From Singulisphaera sp. (GTDB taxonomy: Bacteria; Planctomycetota; Planctomycetia; Isosphaerales; Isosphaeraceae): 57,200 nucleotides of DNA. The stretch covers positions 1 through 57,200 of the forward strand of contig DAIDJG010000418.1 of assembly GCA_027451445.1 (NCBI GenBank), in the 5' to 3' direction. Made by a program: the position numbers and the translations under genes. Under the pieces are notes generated by a model, which saw only the letters and a program-made list of their open reading frames with translations, was not told the DNA's origin and did no database searches. The stretch's first letter is position 1, and each line of letters begins with the position of its first letter. Below are positions 36,467-44,847 of the stretch, piece after piece.

Positions 36467-37567
36467 ATGAGCGAAAAACTGACCCGCACGCAGTTGAAGA
36501 ACCTGGAGCGGCTCGGGGGCGTCAATCCGGCCGATCAGCCGTTCTCCCGCAGGCAGTTCGTCACACAGGTCGGCGGCACGGGCCTCGTCATCGGCGGCGC
36601 GTTGGCCGGTGGGCTCCTGCTGCGCGACCGCTGGGGCATGGAAGGCGTCAAGCCGCCGCCCCCCGTCAAGCTCAAGGATTACGGGGTCACTCTGCCGGTG
36701 AGCCGGCCGAGCATGGTCGTGGTCCGCTCCAGCCCGCCCAAGGCGGATGACTTCGCGTCGAAGGAAGCCGAATACCAGGCACGCGAGGACCAGGCCCTCC
36801 AGATGGTTGAGGCCGCGCTCAAGGCCATGGGCGGCGTCGACCAGTTCATCCGCAAGGGGGACGTCGTCGTCATCAAACCGAACGTCGCCTTCGACAAGAA
36901 CCCCGACCTCGCCGCAACCACCCAGCCCGATACCCTGGCCGCCGTCGTCAAGCTGTGCAAGGCCGCAGGGGCCCGCAAGGTGATCGTGTGCGATAACCCG
37001 ATCAACAACCCCGAAAGCTGCTTCTACAAAACCAAGGTGGGCGAGGCCGCCGTCCGGGCCGGGGCCGAGTTGATGCTGCCGAAGGACAGCTACTTCGAGC
37101 AGCTCTACGTCGGCGGCGAGACCATCACCAACACCTGGCGCATGTTCTACCGGCCCTTCCGCGAGGCGACGAAGGTCATCGGGATCTCGCCCGTAAAGGA
37201 TCACAACCTCTGCAAGGCCACCGTCACGATGAAGAACTGGTACGGGCTGCTCGGCAACCCCCGCAACCAGTTCCACCAGAACATCCACGGCATCATCTCC
37301 GACTTCGCCCTGATGATGAAGCCGACCCTGGTGATCGCCGACGGCCGCAAGCTCCTGATGCGCAATGGGCCGACGGGCGGCAGTCTCAACGACGTCAAGA
37401 AGTCGGACACGATCGTCGTCGGCACCGACAGCACGGCGGTTGATAGCTGGTGCGTCACGCGGCTCCTGGAAAAGCAGCGGCATGACATCATCTACCTCGA
37501 CAAGGTGATCGCCCGCGGGCTCGGCAAAGACTGGCGGCCGCAGTGGACGGAGGAGATCACGGTATGA
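36467..37567 (+). CDS. DUF362 protein with Tat signal
   Basis: 366 residues. The N-terminus has the twin-arginine signal FSRRQFVTQVGG followed by a hydrophobic segment, so it is probably exported folded or anchored. The DUF362 core begins at VVIKPNVAFDKNPD and includes RKVIVCDNPINN, GISPVKDHNLCKATVTMKN and LVIADGRKLLMRNGP. DUF362 proteins frequently neighbour or are fused with 4Fe-4S ferredoxins, and the polyferredoxin downstream is the likely partner. Its stop overlaps the next start (a Uma2 gene) as ATGA. Confidence 0.9.
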   Translation: MSEKLTRTQLKNLERLGGVNPADQPFSRRQFVTQVGGTGLVIGGALAGGLLLRDRWGMEGVKPPPPVKLKDYGVTLPVSRPSMVVVRSSPPKADDFASKEAEYQAREDQALQMVEAALKAMGGVDQFIRKGDVVVIKPNVAFDKNPDLAATTQPDTLAAVVKLCKAAGARKVIVCDNPINNPESCFYKTKVGEAAVRAGAELMLPKDSYFEQLYVGGETITNTWRMFYRPFREATKVIGISPVKDHNLCKATVTMKNWYGLLGNPRNQFHQNIHGIISDFALMMKPTLVIADGRKLLMRNGPTGGSLNDVKKSDTIVVGTDSTAVDSWCVTRLLEKQRHDIIYLDKVIARGLGKDWRPQWTEEITV

Positions 37568-38199
37568 CGCAGCGCGTTGGCAAACGTCCGAGGACGAGTG
37601 GGAGAAGGGCTCGAGTTGTTCTTGCCCTGACGGTCTCTCCGGACGTTCGGCTGCGCGTTTCGGACGCGGGGTTCTGGCGACTCTGCCGACTCAACCCGGA
37701 GCTACGTTTGGAGCGCACAGCACGGGGAGAATTGATCGTCATGCCGCCAGTGGGGACCGGAAGTGGCGGGCGAAATGCGAGGTTGACGTACCGACTCGGT
37801 CAGTGGGCCGAAGCTGATGGAACAGGGCACTACTTCGACTCCTCGACGGGCTACAAACTGCCCAATGGAGCGACCCGATCTCCTGATGCATCCTGGATCA
37901 GGAAAGACCGCTGGAGTTCGCTCGCTCCTGCGCAAAAAGAAAGGTTCGCGCCGATTTGTCCCGATTTCGTCGTTGAGTTGTGCTCCCCATCGGATGATAA
38001 AGAAACAATTCGCGAAAAGGTGCGCGAATACATGGCACAAGGAGCTCGCCTTGGCTGGCTCATCGACCCGCGCGACCGAACCGCTGAGATTTTCAGGCCG
38101 GGGCGTGACGTCGAAATCGTTGGGATCGATGCAACGCTCACCGGCGAAGACGTTCTGCCCGGATTTGTCCTCGAACTCAAAGAGATCTTGTTCATTTGA
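37564..38199 (+). CDS. Uma2-family (DUF820) nuclease-like protein
   Basis: 211 residues from the ATG at 37564 that overlaps the DUF362 stop by 4 bp; an upstream in-frame ATG at 37543 is inside DUF362. Recognisable elements are RTARGELIVMPPVG, SPDASWI, PICPDFVVELCSPSDD with the acidic active-site residues, then VREYMAQGARLGWLIDP. The overlap gives translational coupling with a redox gene, which is unexpected for a Uma2 protein. Confidence 0.92.
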   Translation: MTQRVGKRPRTSGRRARVVLALTVSPDVRLRVSDAGFWRLCRLNPELRLERTARGELIVMPPVGTGSGGRNARLTYRLGQWAEADGTGHYFDSSTGYKLPNGATRSPDASWIRKDRWSSLAPAQKERFAPICPDFVVELCSPSDDKETIREKVREYMAQGARLGWLIDPRDRTAEIFRPGRDVEIVGIDATLTGEDVLPGFVLELKEILFI

Positions 38200-38212
38200 G
38201 GACGTATCCGCC

Positions 38213-38875
38213 ATGACTCGAACCGCGCACGTGACTCGCCGACGCTACGGTCCGCGCTCAACGGGGATCTTGATGACTCCCGAGGAATTCGACGCGATTC
38301 CGGAGTCGGCCTTTGACCGGCGTTACCGGTACGAGCTCATCCATGGAGTCTTCGTTGTGTCGCCGGTTCCAGGTAAGAGTGAAATCGACCCTAATCAATA
38401 CCTAGGGCACCTCTTGATCATGCATCAAGAGAACCACCCCCAAGGGGCCGCTATCGACGATACGTTCCCGGAGGAAGAGCTTTCCACAAAAACGGAGCGT
38501 CGGCGTTGTGATCGCGCGATCTGGACAGGTTTGGGTCACCCTCCCGTTCCGGAAAAAGATTTCCCTTCGATCGTGATCGAGTTTGTCTCCAGCCGTGCGC
38601 GCGATCGTCGCCGGGATTACGAGGAAAAGCTCGCTGAGTATCTCGCCGCCGGCGCACGCGAATACTGGATCATCGATCGCTTTCAACGTATCATGACCGT
38701 CTACCGTAGCACCCCCGACGGCCACACTACCGTGGTCATCAAAGAAGCAGATACCTACCAAACCGACCTGATCCCGGGCTTTGTCCTGCCGCTTGCTCGG
38801 TTGCTCGTCAAATCCGACAAGTGGCAACCCAAGAAGAAATCACGCCCCAGGCCCCCCGCCGGAGGAGCCGAATAG
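38213..38875 (+). CDS. Uma2-family (DUF820) nuclease-like protein, second of a pair
   Basis: 220 residues, from the ATG at 38213, 13 bp after the first Uma2 gene. It has ILMTPEEFDAIPESAFD, YRYELIHGVFVVSPVPG, PSIVIEFVSSRARD and KLAEYLAAGAREYWIIDR, the DUF820 core. Its N-terminal half differs strongly from the preceding Uma2 protein, so the pair is not a recent duplication. A basic C-terminal tail (KSDKWQPKKKSRP) is extra. It ends 3 bp before the polyferredoxin start. Confidence 0.92.
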   Translation: MTRTAHVTRRRYGPRSTGILMTPEEFDAIPESAFDRRYRYELIHGVFVVSPVPGKSEIDPNQYLGHLLIMHQENHPQGAAIDDTFPEEELSTKTERRRCDRAIWTGLGHPPVPEKDFPSIVIEFVSSRARDRRRDYEEKLAEYLAAGAREYWIIDRFQRIMTVYRSTPDGHTTVVIKEADTYQTDLIPGFVLPLARLLVKSDKWQPKKKSRPRPPAGGAE

Positions 38876-38878
38876 ACC

Positions 38879-40561
38879 ATGGTCAAGATCCGACGCGCTT
38901 ATGAGGCTCTCTTCCTCGGCCTCTTCCTGTTCTTCTTGCTGTACACCGACCTCGTCTACCTTAAAGGGTGGCCAGTGTCGCTGTTCCTCGAGGCCACGCC
39001 GCTGGTGGCCGTGGGCACGGCGCTTACGACGCAGACGATCTACCGCAACCTCGTCTGGGGCCTTCTGATCATCGCGATCACGATGATCCTGGGGCGCGTC
39101 TGGTGTAACTGGATGTGCCCGTTCGGCATCCTGCACCACCTGTTCGGCTGGATCGGCAACACGCGCAACACCAAGCAGCTCATCGAGGTCAACCGCTATC
39201 GCAAGCTCTATGCGATCAAGTACTACATCCTCGCGGCCATGATCGCCATGGCCTGCCTCTGGATGATCCCGACCGTCATCGATACGCCGGGCAAGATTTA
39301 CAAGGCGTATAACGGCAAGGAGTTACGTCAGACCGGCGCGGCCCGCGTGTTCGCCGCGATCGGCTCGGGAATCGGCGAGGCGGCGGAAGAGCACAAGCAG
39401 AACAACAGCTCGCTGCAGATCGGCCTGCTCGATCCCATTGCGCTGACGGTCCGCTCGATGACGACGAGCGTGCTCCCAACGGTCCACAAGGCGACCGAAG
39501 ACATCTACACCGAGCCTCGGGAATACTGGCAGGCGTGGGTCGTGGGGATCATGTTCGTGGGGCTGCTCGTGGCCAACTGGTGGATCCCTCGGTTCTTTTG
39601 CCGGGTGCTCTGTCCGCTGGGGGCGTTGCTGGGCGTCTTTAGCCGGTTCTCGCTTTGGCGGATCGATCGCGACCCGGTGCGCTGCACGGACTGCGACCTC
39701 TGCATCAAGAACTGCGAAGGGGCGTCGGATCCGCACGCCGACCTGCGGAAGAGCGAATGCTTCGTCTGCCTCAACTGCATCGAGGATTGTCCGCACGACG
39801 CCCTCACGTTCCGCTTCCTCCCGCGCAAGGCGAGCGAGGTGACGTACCCGGCGGTGGGGCGCCGGCAGCTTGTGCTGGCGGGGTTGTTCGGGTTCCTGTT
39901 CTTCCCGATGGCGCGGCTTTCCGGTGGTGTGAAGAAGAACTTCAGCCGGTACGTGATCCGGCCGCCGGGATCGGTGGCCGAGGACGAGTTCCTCAGGCGC
40001 TGCATCAAGTGCGACCAGTGCATCCGCGTCTGCCCGACCAACGTCCTGCAACCCAGCCTGTTCGAGGCGGGGGTCGAGGGGCTCTGGACGCCGATCATGA
40101 TCTCGAAGATGGGCTGGTGCGAGCTGAACTGCACGCTCTGCAGCCAGGTCTGCCCGACGGGCGCGATTCGCGAGATCTCAATCGCCGAGAAGCTCGGCGT
40201 CGGCCCGTTCGAGGGCAAGGGTCCGATCAAGACCGGGACCGCCTTCTACAACCAGGGGCGCTGCTTGCCCTGGGCGATGGACACGAGCTGCGTGGTCTGC
40301 GAAGAGGTGTGCCCCGTCAGTCCGAAGGCCATCTTCACGCGCAACGTCGAGGTCACCGACCGCTGGGGTGCCACGCTGGAATTGAAGCGGCCGTACATCG
40401 ATCCCAACCGTTGTATCGGCTGCGGCATCTGCGAACACGAGTGCCCTGTGAAGGACGACCCGGCCGTTTATGTCACGGCCATCGGTGAGACCCGCGACAA
40501 AACCCGGTCGCTCTTGCTGTCGCTCGTCGAGGGCGAGGCGCAGGATTGGGTGTCGGTCTAA
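38879..40561 (+). CDS. NapH/CcoG-like membrane polyferredoxin
   Basis: 560 residues. About four membrane helices carry the NapH-type motifs CNWMCPFG and CRVLCPLG. Soluble iron-sulphur motifs follow: CTDCDLCIKNC, CFVCLNCIEDCP, CIKCDQCIRVCP, CELNCTLCSQVCP, CVVCEEVCP and CIGCGICEHECP, enough for several 4Fe-4S clusters. It should carry electrons between the membrane and a partner protein, probably the DUF362 protein of the same operon. A strong terminator lies 40 bp after the stop. Confidence 0.92.
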   Translation: MVKIRRAYEALFLGLFLFFLLYTDLVYLKGWPVSLFLEATPLVAVGTALTTQTIYRNLVWGLLIIAITMILGRVWCNWMCPFGILHHLFGWIGNTRNTKQLIEVNRYRKLYAIKYYILAAMIAMACLWMIPTVIDTPGKIYKAYNGKELRQTGAARVFAAIGSGIGEAAEEHKQNNSSLQIGLLDPIALTVRSMTTSVLPTVHKATEDIYTEPREYWQAWVVGIMFVGLLVANWWIPRFFCRVLCPLGALLGVFSRFSLWRIDRDPVRCTDCDLCIKNCEGASDPHADLRKSECFVCLNCIEDCPHDALTFRFLPRKASEVTYPAVGRRQLVLAGLFGFLFFPMARLSGGVKKNFSRYVIRPPGSVAEDEFLRRCIKCDQCIRVCPTNVLQPSLFEAGVEGLWTPIMISKMGWCELNCTLCSQVCPTGAIREISIAEKLGVGPFEGKGPIKTGTAFYNQGRCLPWAMDTSCVVCEEVCPVSPKAIFTRNVEVTDRWGATLELKRPYIDPNRCIGCGICEHECPVKDDPAVYVTAIGETRDKTRSLLLSLVEGEAQDWVSV

Positions 40562-40600
40562 CCGACGCCCAAGCTCTTCATCGGGTCCAACTTTATCGGC

Positions 40601-40636
40601 CGACGCCGCTCCTTGGAACGGCGTCGCCTTTCTTTA
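40601..40636 (+). terminator. Rho-independent terminator of the redox operon
   Basis: CGACGCCG (40601-40608) pairs with CGGCGTCG (40619-40626) around a 10-base loop, followed by CCTTTCTTTAT. It ends the polyferredoxin operon. Confidence 0.85.
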
Positions 40637-40749
40637 TGTTTTCGGGGCTCATCTTCGCCCAAAGACTGCGATCGAGAACACTCGCGCTCGCCATGGATCG
40701 ACGCAATTGCGACGTGGTCGAACTCGCTCGGACCGCAGTGAAACGCGCC

Positions 40750-41235
40750 TCACTCCGACGGGCAAGGCTTCCCACCAAAAATGGCGGCCATTCGCTCCTG
40801 CATTTGCTCGGGTGTCGGATCTTCTAGGTGCTCGGCGATCGACCAGTGGTGGCCGAAGGGGTCCACCAGTTTGCCGAAACGATCACCCCAGAACATGTCG
40901 GCCAGGGGCATAGCCACGGTCGCACCCGCCGCCACGGCCTGGTTGAAAACCGCGTCGGCGTCCGTCACATAGAGGTGAATCGTCACCGGCGAGTGGCCCC
41001 CCTGGGGACCGAGCCCGCCCTGTTGCGGGAACTCATCGGCCAGGAATAGGTGCGCATCGCCGATGCGCAAATCCGCGTGCCCCAGCTTCACCTGGCCGTC
41101 CGGACCGGGAAACGGCATCCGGAACACCTCTTCGGCGCCGAACGCCTTCTTGTAGAATTCGATCGCCTCCGCGGCACCTTTGATGATGAGATGCGGGGTA
41201 ATCGTGTGGTGACCTGCAGGAATCGGATGACCCAT
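40750..41235 (-). CDS. VOC/PhnB-like glyoxalase-fold protein
   Basis: 161 residues from the ATG at 41235 (MGHPIPAGHHTITP), with GAGG-like sequence upstream; a longer frame upstream is unconserved. The VOC fold shows as TITPHLIIKGAAEAIEFYKKAF, GHADLRIGDAHLFLADE, HLYVTDADAVFNQAVAAG and WGDRFGKLVDPFGHHWSIAE. This is the PhnB/3-demethylubiquinone-like branch of glyoxalase/bleomycin-resistance proteins. The substrate is unknown. The gene is divergent from treY. Confidence 0.93.
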   Translation of the reverse strand: MGHPIPAGHHTITPHLIIKGAAEAIEFYKKAFGAEEVFRMPFPGPDGQVKLGHADLRIGDAHLFLADEFPQQGGLGPQGGHSPVTIHLYVTDADAVFNQAVAAGATVAMPLADMFWGDRFGKLVDPFGHHWSIAEHLEDPTPEQMQERMAAIFGGKPCPSE

Positions 41236-41643
41236 GGCCCTCTGTCCTCTCGCGCGTAAAGCCGGACATGCTTTTTGATGACGTGTGCGTTGAGCCGCAG
41301 GAAAAGTAAAACCGATGATCCGGTTGCTGTCAACACGCGTACACCTATTTTGAAGAAAGCAAGTAATCGTTACATGTCTTCGAATTGCGAGTCGGCGACC
41401 GAATGCGGTCAAACCACATGCGATCACCATCCCAGTCACTTGGTCGGTTCGATCCAGCTACTCCTAAGTTGATTCGTCGGCTGGCAGAATCAGAGTGCAA
41501 CCGGGCGCAACCGAAAGCTCATTTTTCGCGGGATTGGCGCGGCGTACTCAATATGGCGCATCGGTGCCTCCTTTGGCTCGCCATTTGCTATGCTGGGGGG
41601 TGCCTCGCCACCGAAACGATTTCTGAGGAACCGAGGAGCTACG
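41236..41643. other. Divergent intergenic region
   Basis: 408 bp between the VOC gene (minus) and treY (plus). Apart from the treY ribosome-binding site I see no repeats or RNA. It presumably holds both promoters. Confidence 0.4.
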
Positions 41644-44600
41644 ATGGCGACCGCAACCTTACCGCCGGCGAATGACGCGCGCTCGGAAGGATCGGCCGAG
41701 GAAATGGCTCGTGCGCTCTTCGAGGCCGAACTCCAGGCTGTGAGCGAGACTCCTCTTCGCCGGCCGGGAGCCACGTATCGGCTCCAGGTCCATCATGAGT
41801 TTCGCCTGGATGACGTCACGCGGATCGTGGGTTACCTGGCCGACCTGGGGATCACGGACTGTTATTTGTCGCCGTACCTGGAAGCCCGGCCAGGCAGCTT
41901 GCACGGGTACGACGTGTTTGACCACCGGCGAATCAACCCCGAGATTGGCGACGAGCGCGCCCACGACCGTCTGATCGCCGCGCTCCGGGCCCGCGGCATG
42001 GGGCGAGTCCTCGACGTGGTGCCGAACCACATGGGAGTCGGCGGGTCGAACCGTTACTGGCTCGACCTGCTCGAAACCGGGCCGCAGTCCGAGTCGGCAC
42101 CGATGTTCGAGGTCGATTGGTACCCCGTCAAGGAACAACTGGAAGGACGCGTACTCCTACCCGTCCTCGAGGATTTGTACGGCAAGGTCCTGGAACGCGG
42201 GCTGCTCGTCCTGGAGCGCGAGGGGGGCAGCTTCTGGATGCGCTATCACGACCACCGTTGGCCCCTCGACCCGCGCTCGTACGCGCGCGTCCTCGGCCGC
42301 CGTGAGGACGAATTCTGGGCGCGGTTCGAGTCGGACGATGACGAGGTGATGGAGTTCCGCAGCATCGTCCACGCCGCACGCTCCCTCCCCCCGCGCACCG
42401 CCCTCGACGCCGCGTCCGTCGAGCACGTCAGGCGCGAAAAAGAGGTCATCAAGCGACGTCTCGAACGGCTCTGCACCGAGTGCGATCCGATCCGCGAGTT
42501 CGTCGACGAGAACGTGGCGTCATACCAGGGGACACCGGGCCAGAGTGCCACGTTCGATGGGCTGCACGCATTGCTCGAAGAGCAGGTCTATCGCCTGGCG
42601 TACTGGCGTGTCGCCTCCGAGGAGATCAACTACCGCCGCTTTTTCGACGTCAGCGAGCTGGCCGGCCTGCGTGCCGAGGACCCGAGGGTCTTCGACCGAA
42701 CGCACGAGCTCATCCTGCGCTGGGTGCGCGAAGGGGGCGTGACGGCACTCCGGATCGACCACCCCGACGGCCTCGCAGACCCCCTGGGCTACTTCCGCCG
42801 GTTGCAAGAGCGGCTCTTCCTTCAGGCGTGTCACCGCCGCCTCGACGATGCGGGCCGATCGATCGATTGGAAACGCGTGATCGGCCCCCTGCGGGTCCTC
42901 TATCGGGACACGATCGCTCGTGACCCAGCGTCCCCGTTAGCCCGACGCTTTCCGATCGTCGCCGAGAAGATCTTGAGCCGGGGCGAGTCGCTCCCCGGCG
43001 ACTGGCCCATCGACGGCACTGTTGGATACGAGTACCTGAATATCGTGAACGGACTCTTTGTCGACTCCGCAGCCGCCGACTCGATCAACGCGACCTACCG
43101 TGAATTCACGGGCGATGGTCAGCCGTTCCCCGACGTGTTGTACGAGAGCAAGCTCTGGGTCGAGGACGTGATGCTGGCCAGCGAGCTGACGATGCTCACG
43201 CGGCAGCTCAGCCGGGTCTCGGAGCGCGATCGCTTGAGCCGGGACTTCACGTTCAATGACTTCGGCCGGGCCTCGCGCGAGGTCATGGCCGCCTTTCGCA
43301 TCTACCGCACGTACCTCCAACCGGGCCAGCCGGTGGCCGATCGGGATCGCGACGCGATCGAGCAGGCCGTCGCACGCGCCCGCCAGCGCAATCCTTCGAT
43401 CGACGAGTCGGTCTATAACTACGTGCGCGACGTCCTCCTGATGAACTTTCCCGAGAACATCGCCTCGGCCGACCGCGAGGCGTGGGAACGGTTCGTCATT
43501 CGCTTCCAGCAAACGACCGGACCGGTCCAGGCCAAGGGGCTGGAGGACACTGCGTTCTACCGCCAGTACCCCCTCGCGTCGTTGAACGAGGTTGGGGCGG
43601 ACCCCTCGCGATTCGGTAATGCCCCCTCCGCGTTCCACGCGCTGAACGGCCAGCGGCTGGCCGATTGGCCAGGCACCTTCTCCGCCACCGCGACCCATGA
43701 CACCAAGCGCGGCGAGGACACGCGCATTCGGATCGACGTACTCGCGGAGCTGGCCGACGAGTGGCCCATCCACCTGACCCGCTGGTCGCGCTGGAACGCC
43801 CGGCGCAAGACCGAATACCAGGGCCGGCCCGCGCCCGACTCGTGCGAAGAATACCTTCTCTACCAGACACTCATCGGTGCCTGGCCGTTCGAAGGGCCGG
43901 ACGACGCACCGCCAGCAGGATTCGTCGATCGCATCAACGACTACATGACGAAGGCCATCAGCGAGGCGAAGCGGAACACGAGCTGGACCGACCCGGATCC
44001 GTCCTACAAAGCCCAGGTCCGGCAGTTTGTCGCCCAGATTCTCGAAGGGCCCGAAGCGCAGCCGTTTCTCAACGACTTCCTCCCCTTTCAGCGGCGGATC
44101 GCGCGGGTCGGAATCGTGCACTCGCTGGCCCAGACCTTGCTCAAGCTCGGCTCCCCCGGCGCCGCCGACGTTTACCAGGGCAGTGAACTCTGGGACCTCA
44201 GCCTCGTCGATCCCGACAACCGCCGGCCGGTTGATTACGACCAGCGCATGCAACGGCTCAACGCCATCATGAACACCCTCGCGTCAGGCACGCCGCGCTG
44301 CGAGCTCGCACGCGAGCTCTTTGCCCGACCCGAGGATGGCACGATCAAGCTTTACCTCCTCTGGACGGGCCTGAATCAGCGCAAGAACGACCAGGGCCTC
44401 TACCAGCACGGCACCTATCGCGCTCTGGAATGCACCGGCTCGCACGCGGCAAAGGTCGTCGCTTTTCAGCGCCAGTGCCACGGTCGCTCCGCCTTGATCG
44501 TCGCCCCGCGTCTCGTTTCAAGCCTGATGGGCCAGGACGCGACGACCCCGCCTGTAGGCGCTGTCTGGGACGATACACAGCTCGTCCTTCCCGACGCCGC

Positions 44601-44730
44601 CAAAGCCGCACACTGGCGCAACGTTCTGACAGATGAACGGATCACGCCCACCGAAGGGCCGGAACGCCGGACCCTCGAACTGGCGAACGTATTCGAGACG
44701 TTGCCAATCGCCTGGATGATCGAAGATTAG
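41644..44730 (+). CDS. treY: Maltooligosyl trehalose synthase
   Basis: 1028 residues from the ATG at 41644, with GAGGAG upstream; an earlier in-frame ATG is unlikely. It isomerises the reducing-end glucose of maltodextrins to form maltooligosyl-trehalose (GH13). Regions are complete: I DVVPNHMG, II ALRIDHPDGLADP with the nucleophile aspartate, III IVAEKILSRGE with the acid glutamate, IV ATHDTKRGED. YRLQVHHEFRLDD near the N-terminus and GTVGYEYLN also match the family. The usual partner treZ is not in the window. malQ is convergent, so maltodextrin metabolism is locally grouped. Confidence 0.95.
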   Translation: MATATLPPANDARSEGSAEEMARALFEAELQAVSETPLRRPGATYRLQVHHEFRLDDVTRIVGYLADLGITDCYLSPYLEARPGSLHGYDVFDHRRINPEIGDERAHDRLIAALRARGMGRVLDVVPNHMGVGGSNRYWLDLLETGPQSESAPMFEVDWYPVKEQLEGRVLLPVLEDLYGKVLERGLLVLEREGGSFWMRYHDHRWPLDPRSYARVLGRREDEFWARFESDDDEVMEFRSIVHAARSLPPRTALDAASVEHVRREKEVIKRRLERLCTECDPIREFVDENVASYQGTPGQSATFDGLHALLEEQVYRLAYWRVASEEINYRRFFDVSELAGLRAEDPRVFDRTHELILRWVREGGVTALRIDHPDGLADPLGYFRRLQERLFLQACHRRLDDAGRSIDWKRVIGPLRVLYRDTIARDPASPLARRFPIVAEKILSRGESLPGDWPIDGTVGYEYLNIVNGLFVDSAAADSINATYREFTGDGQPFPDVLYESKLWVEDVMLASELTMLTRQLSRVSERDRLSRDFTFNDFGRASREVMAAFRIYRTYLQPGQPVADRDRDAIEQAVARARQRNPSIDESVYNYVRDVLLMNFPENIASADREAWERFVIRFQQTTGPVQAKGLEDTAFYRQYPLASLNEVGADPSRFGNAPSAFHALNGQRLADWPGTFSATATHDTKRGEDTRIRIDVLAELADEWPIHLTRWSRWNARRKTEYQGRPAPDSCEEYLLYQTLIGAWPFEGPDDAPPAGFVDRINDYMTKAISEAKRNTSWTDPDPSYKAQVRQFVAQILEGPEAQPFLNDFLPFQRRIARVGIVHSLAQTLLKLGSPGAADVYQGSELWDLSLVDPDNRRPVDYDQRMQRLNAIMNTLASGTPRCELARELFARPEDGTIKLYLLWTGLNQRKNDQGLYQHGTYRALECTGSHAAKVVAFQRQCHGRSALIVAPRLVSSLMGQDATTPPVGAVWDDTQLVLPDAAKAAHWRNVLTDERITPTEGPERRTLELANVFETLPIAWMIED

Positions 44731-44741
44731 AAAACGGATTT

Positions 44742-44847
44742 ATCCGCAGATGTCGCAGATGACCGCAGATAAATACTGAATTGGCATTGAAATTCTTCCG
44801 TCATTCTTCTGATTCTTTATCTGCGTTCATCTGCGACATCTGCGGAT
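44742..44847. repeat. Hairpin repeat (29-bp arms) between treY and malQ
   Basis: Arms 44742-44770 and 44819-44847 are complementary at 28 of 29 positions and match the arms at 10217-10464. The hairpin lies between convergent treY and malQ and overlaps the malQ 3' end: it supplies the last codons and stop of malQ. It could serve as a shared terminator-like structure. Confidence 0.8.
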
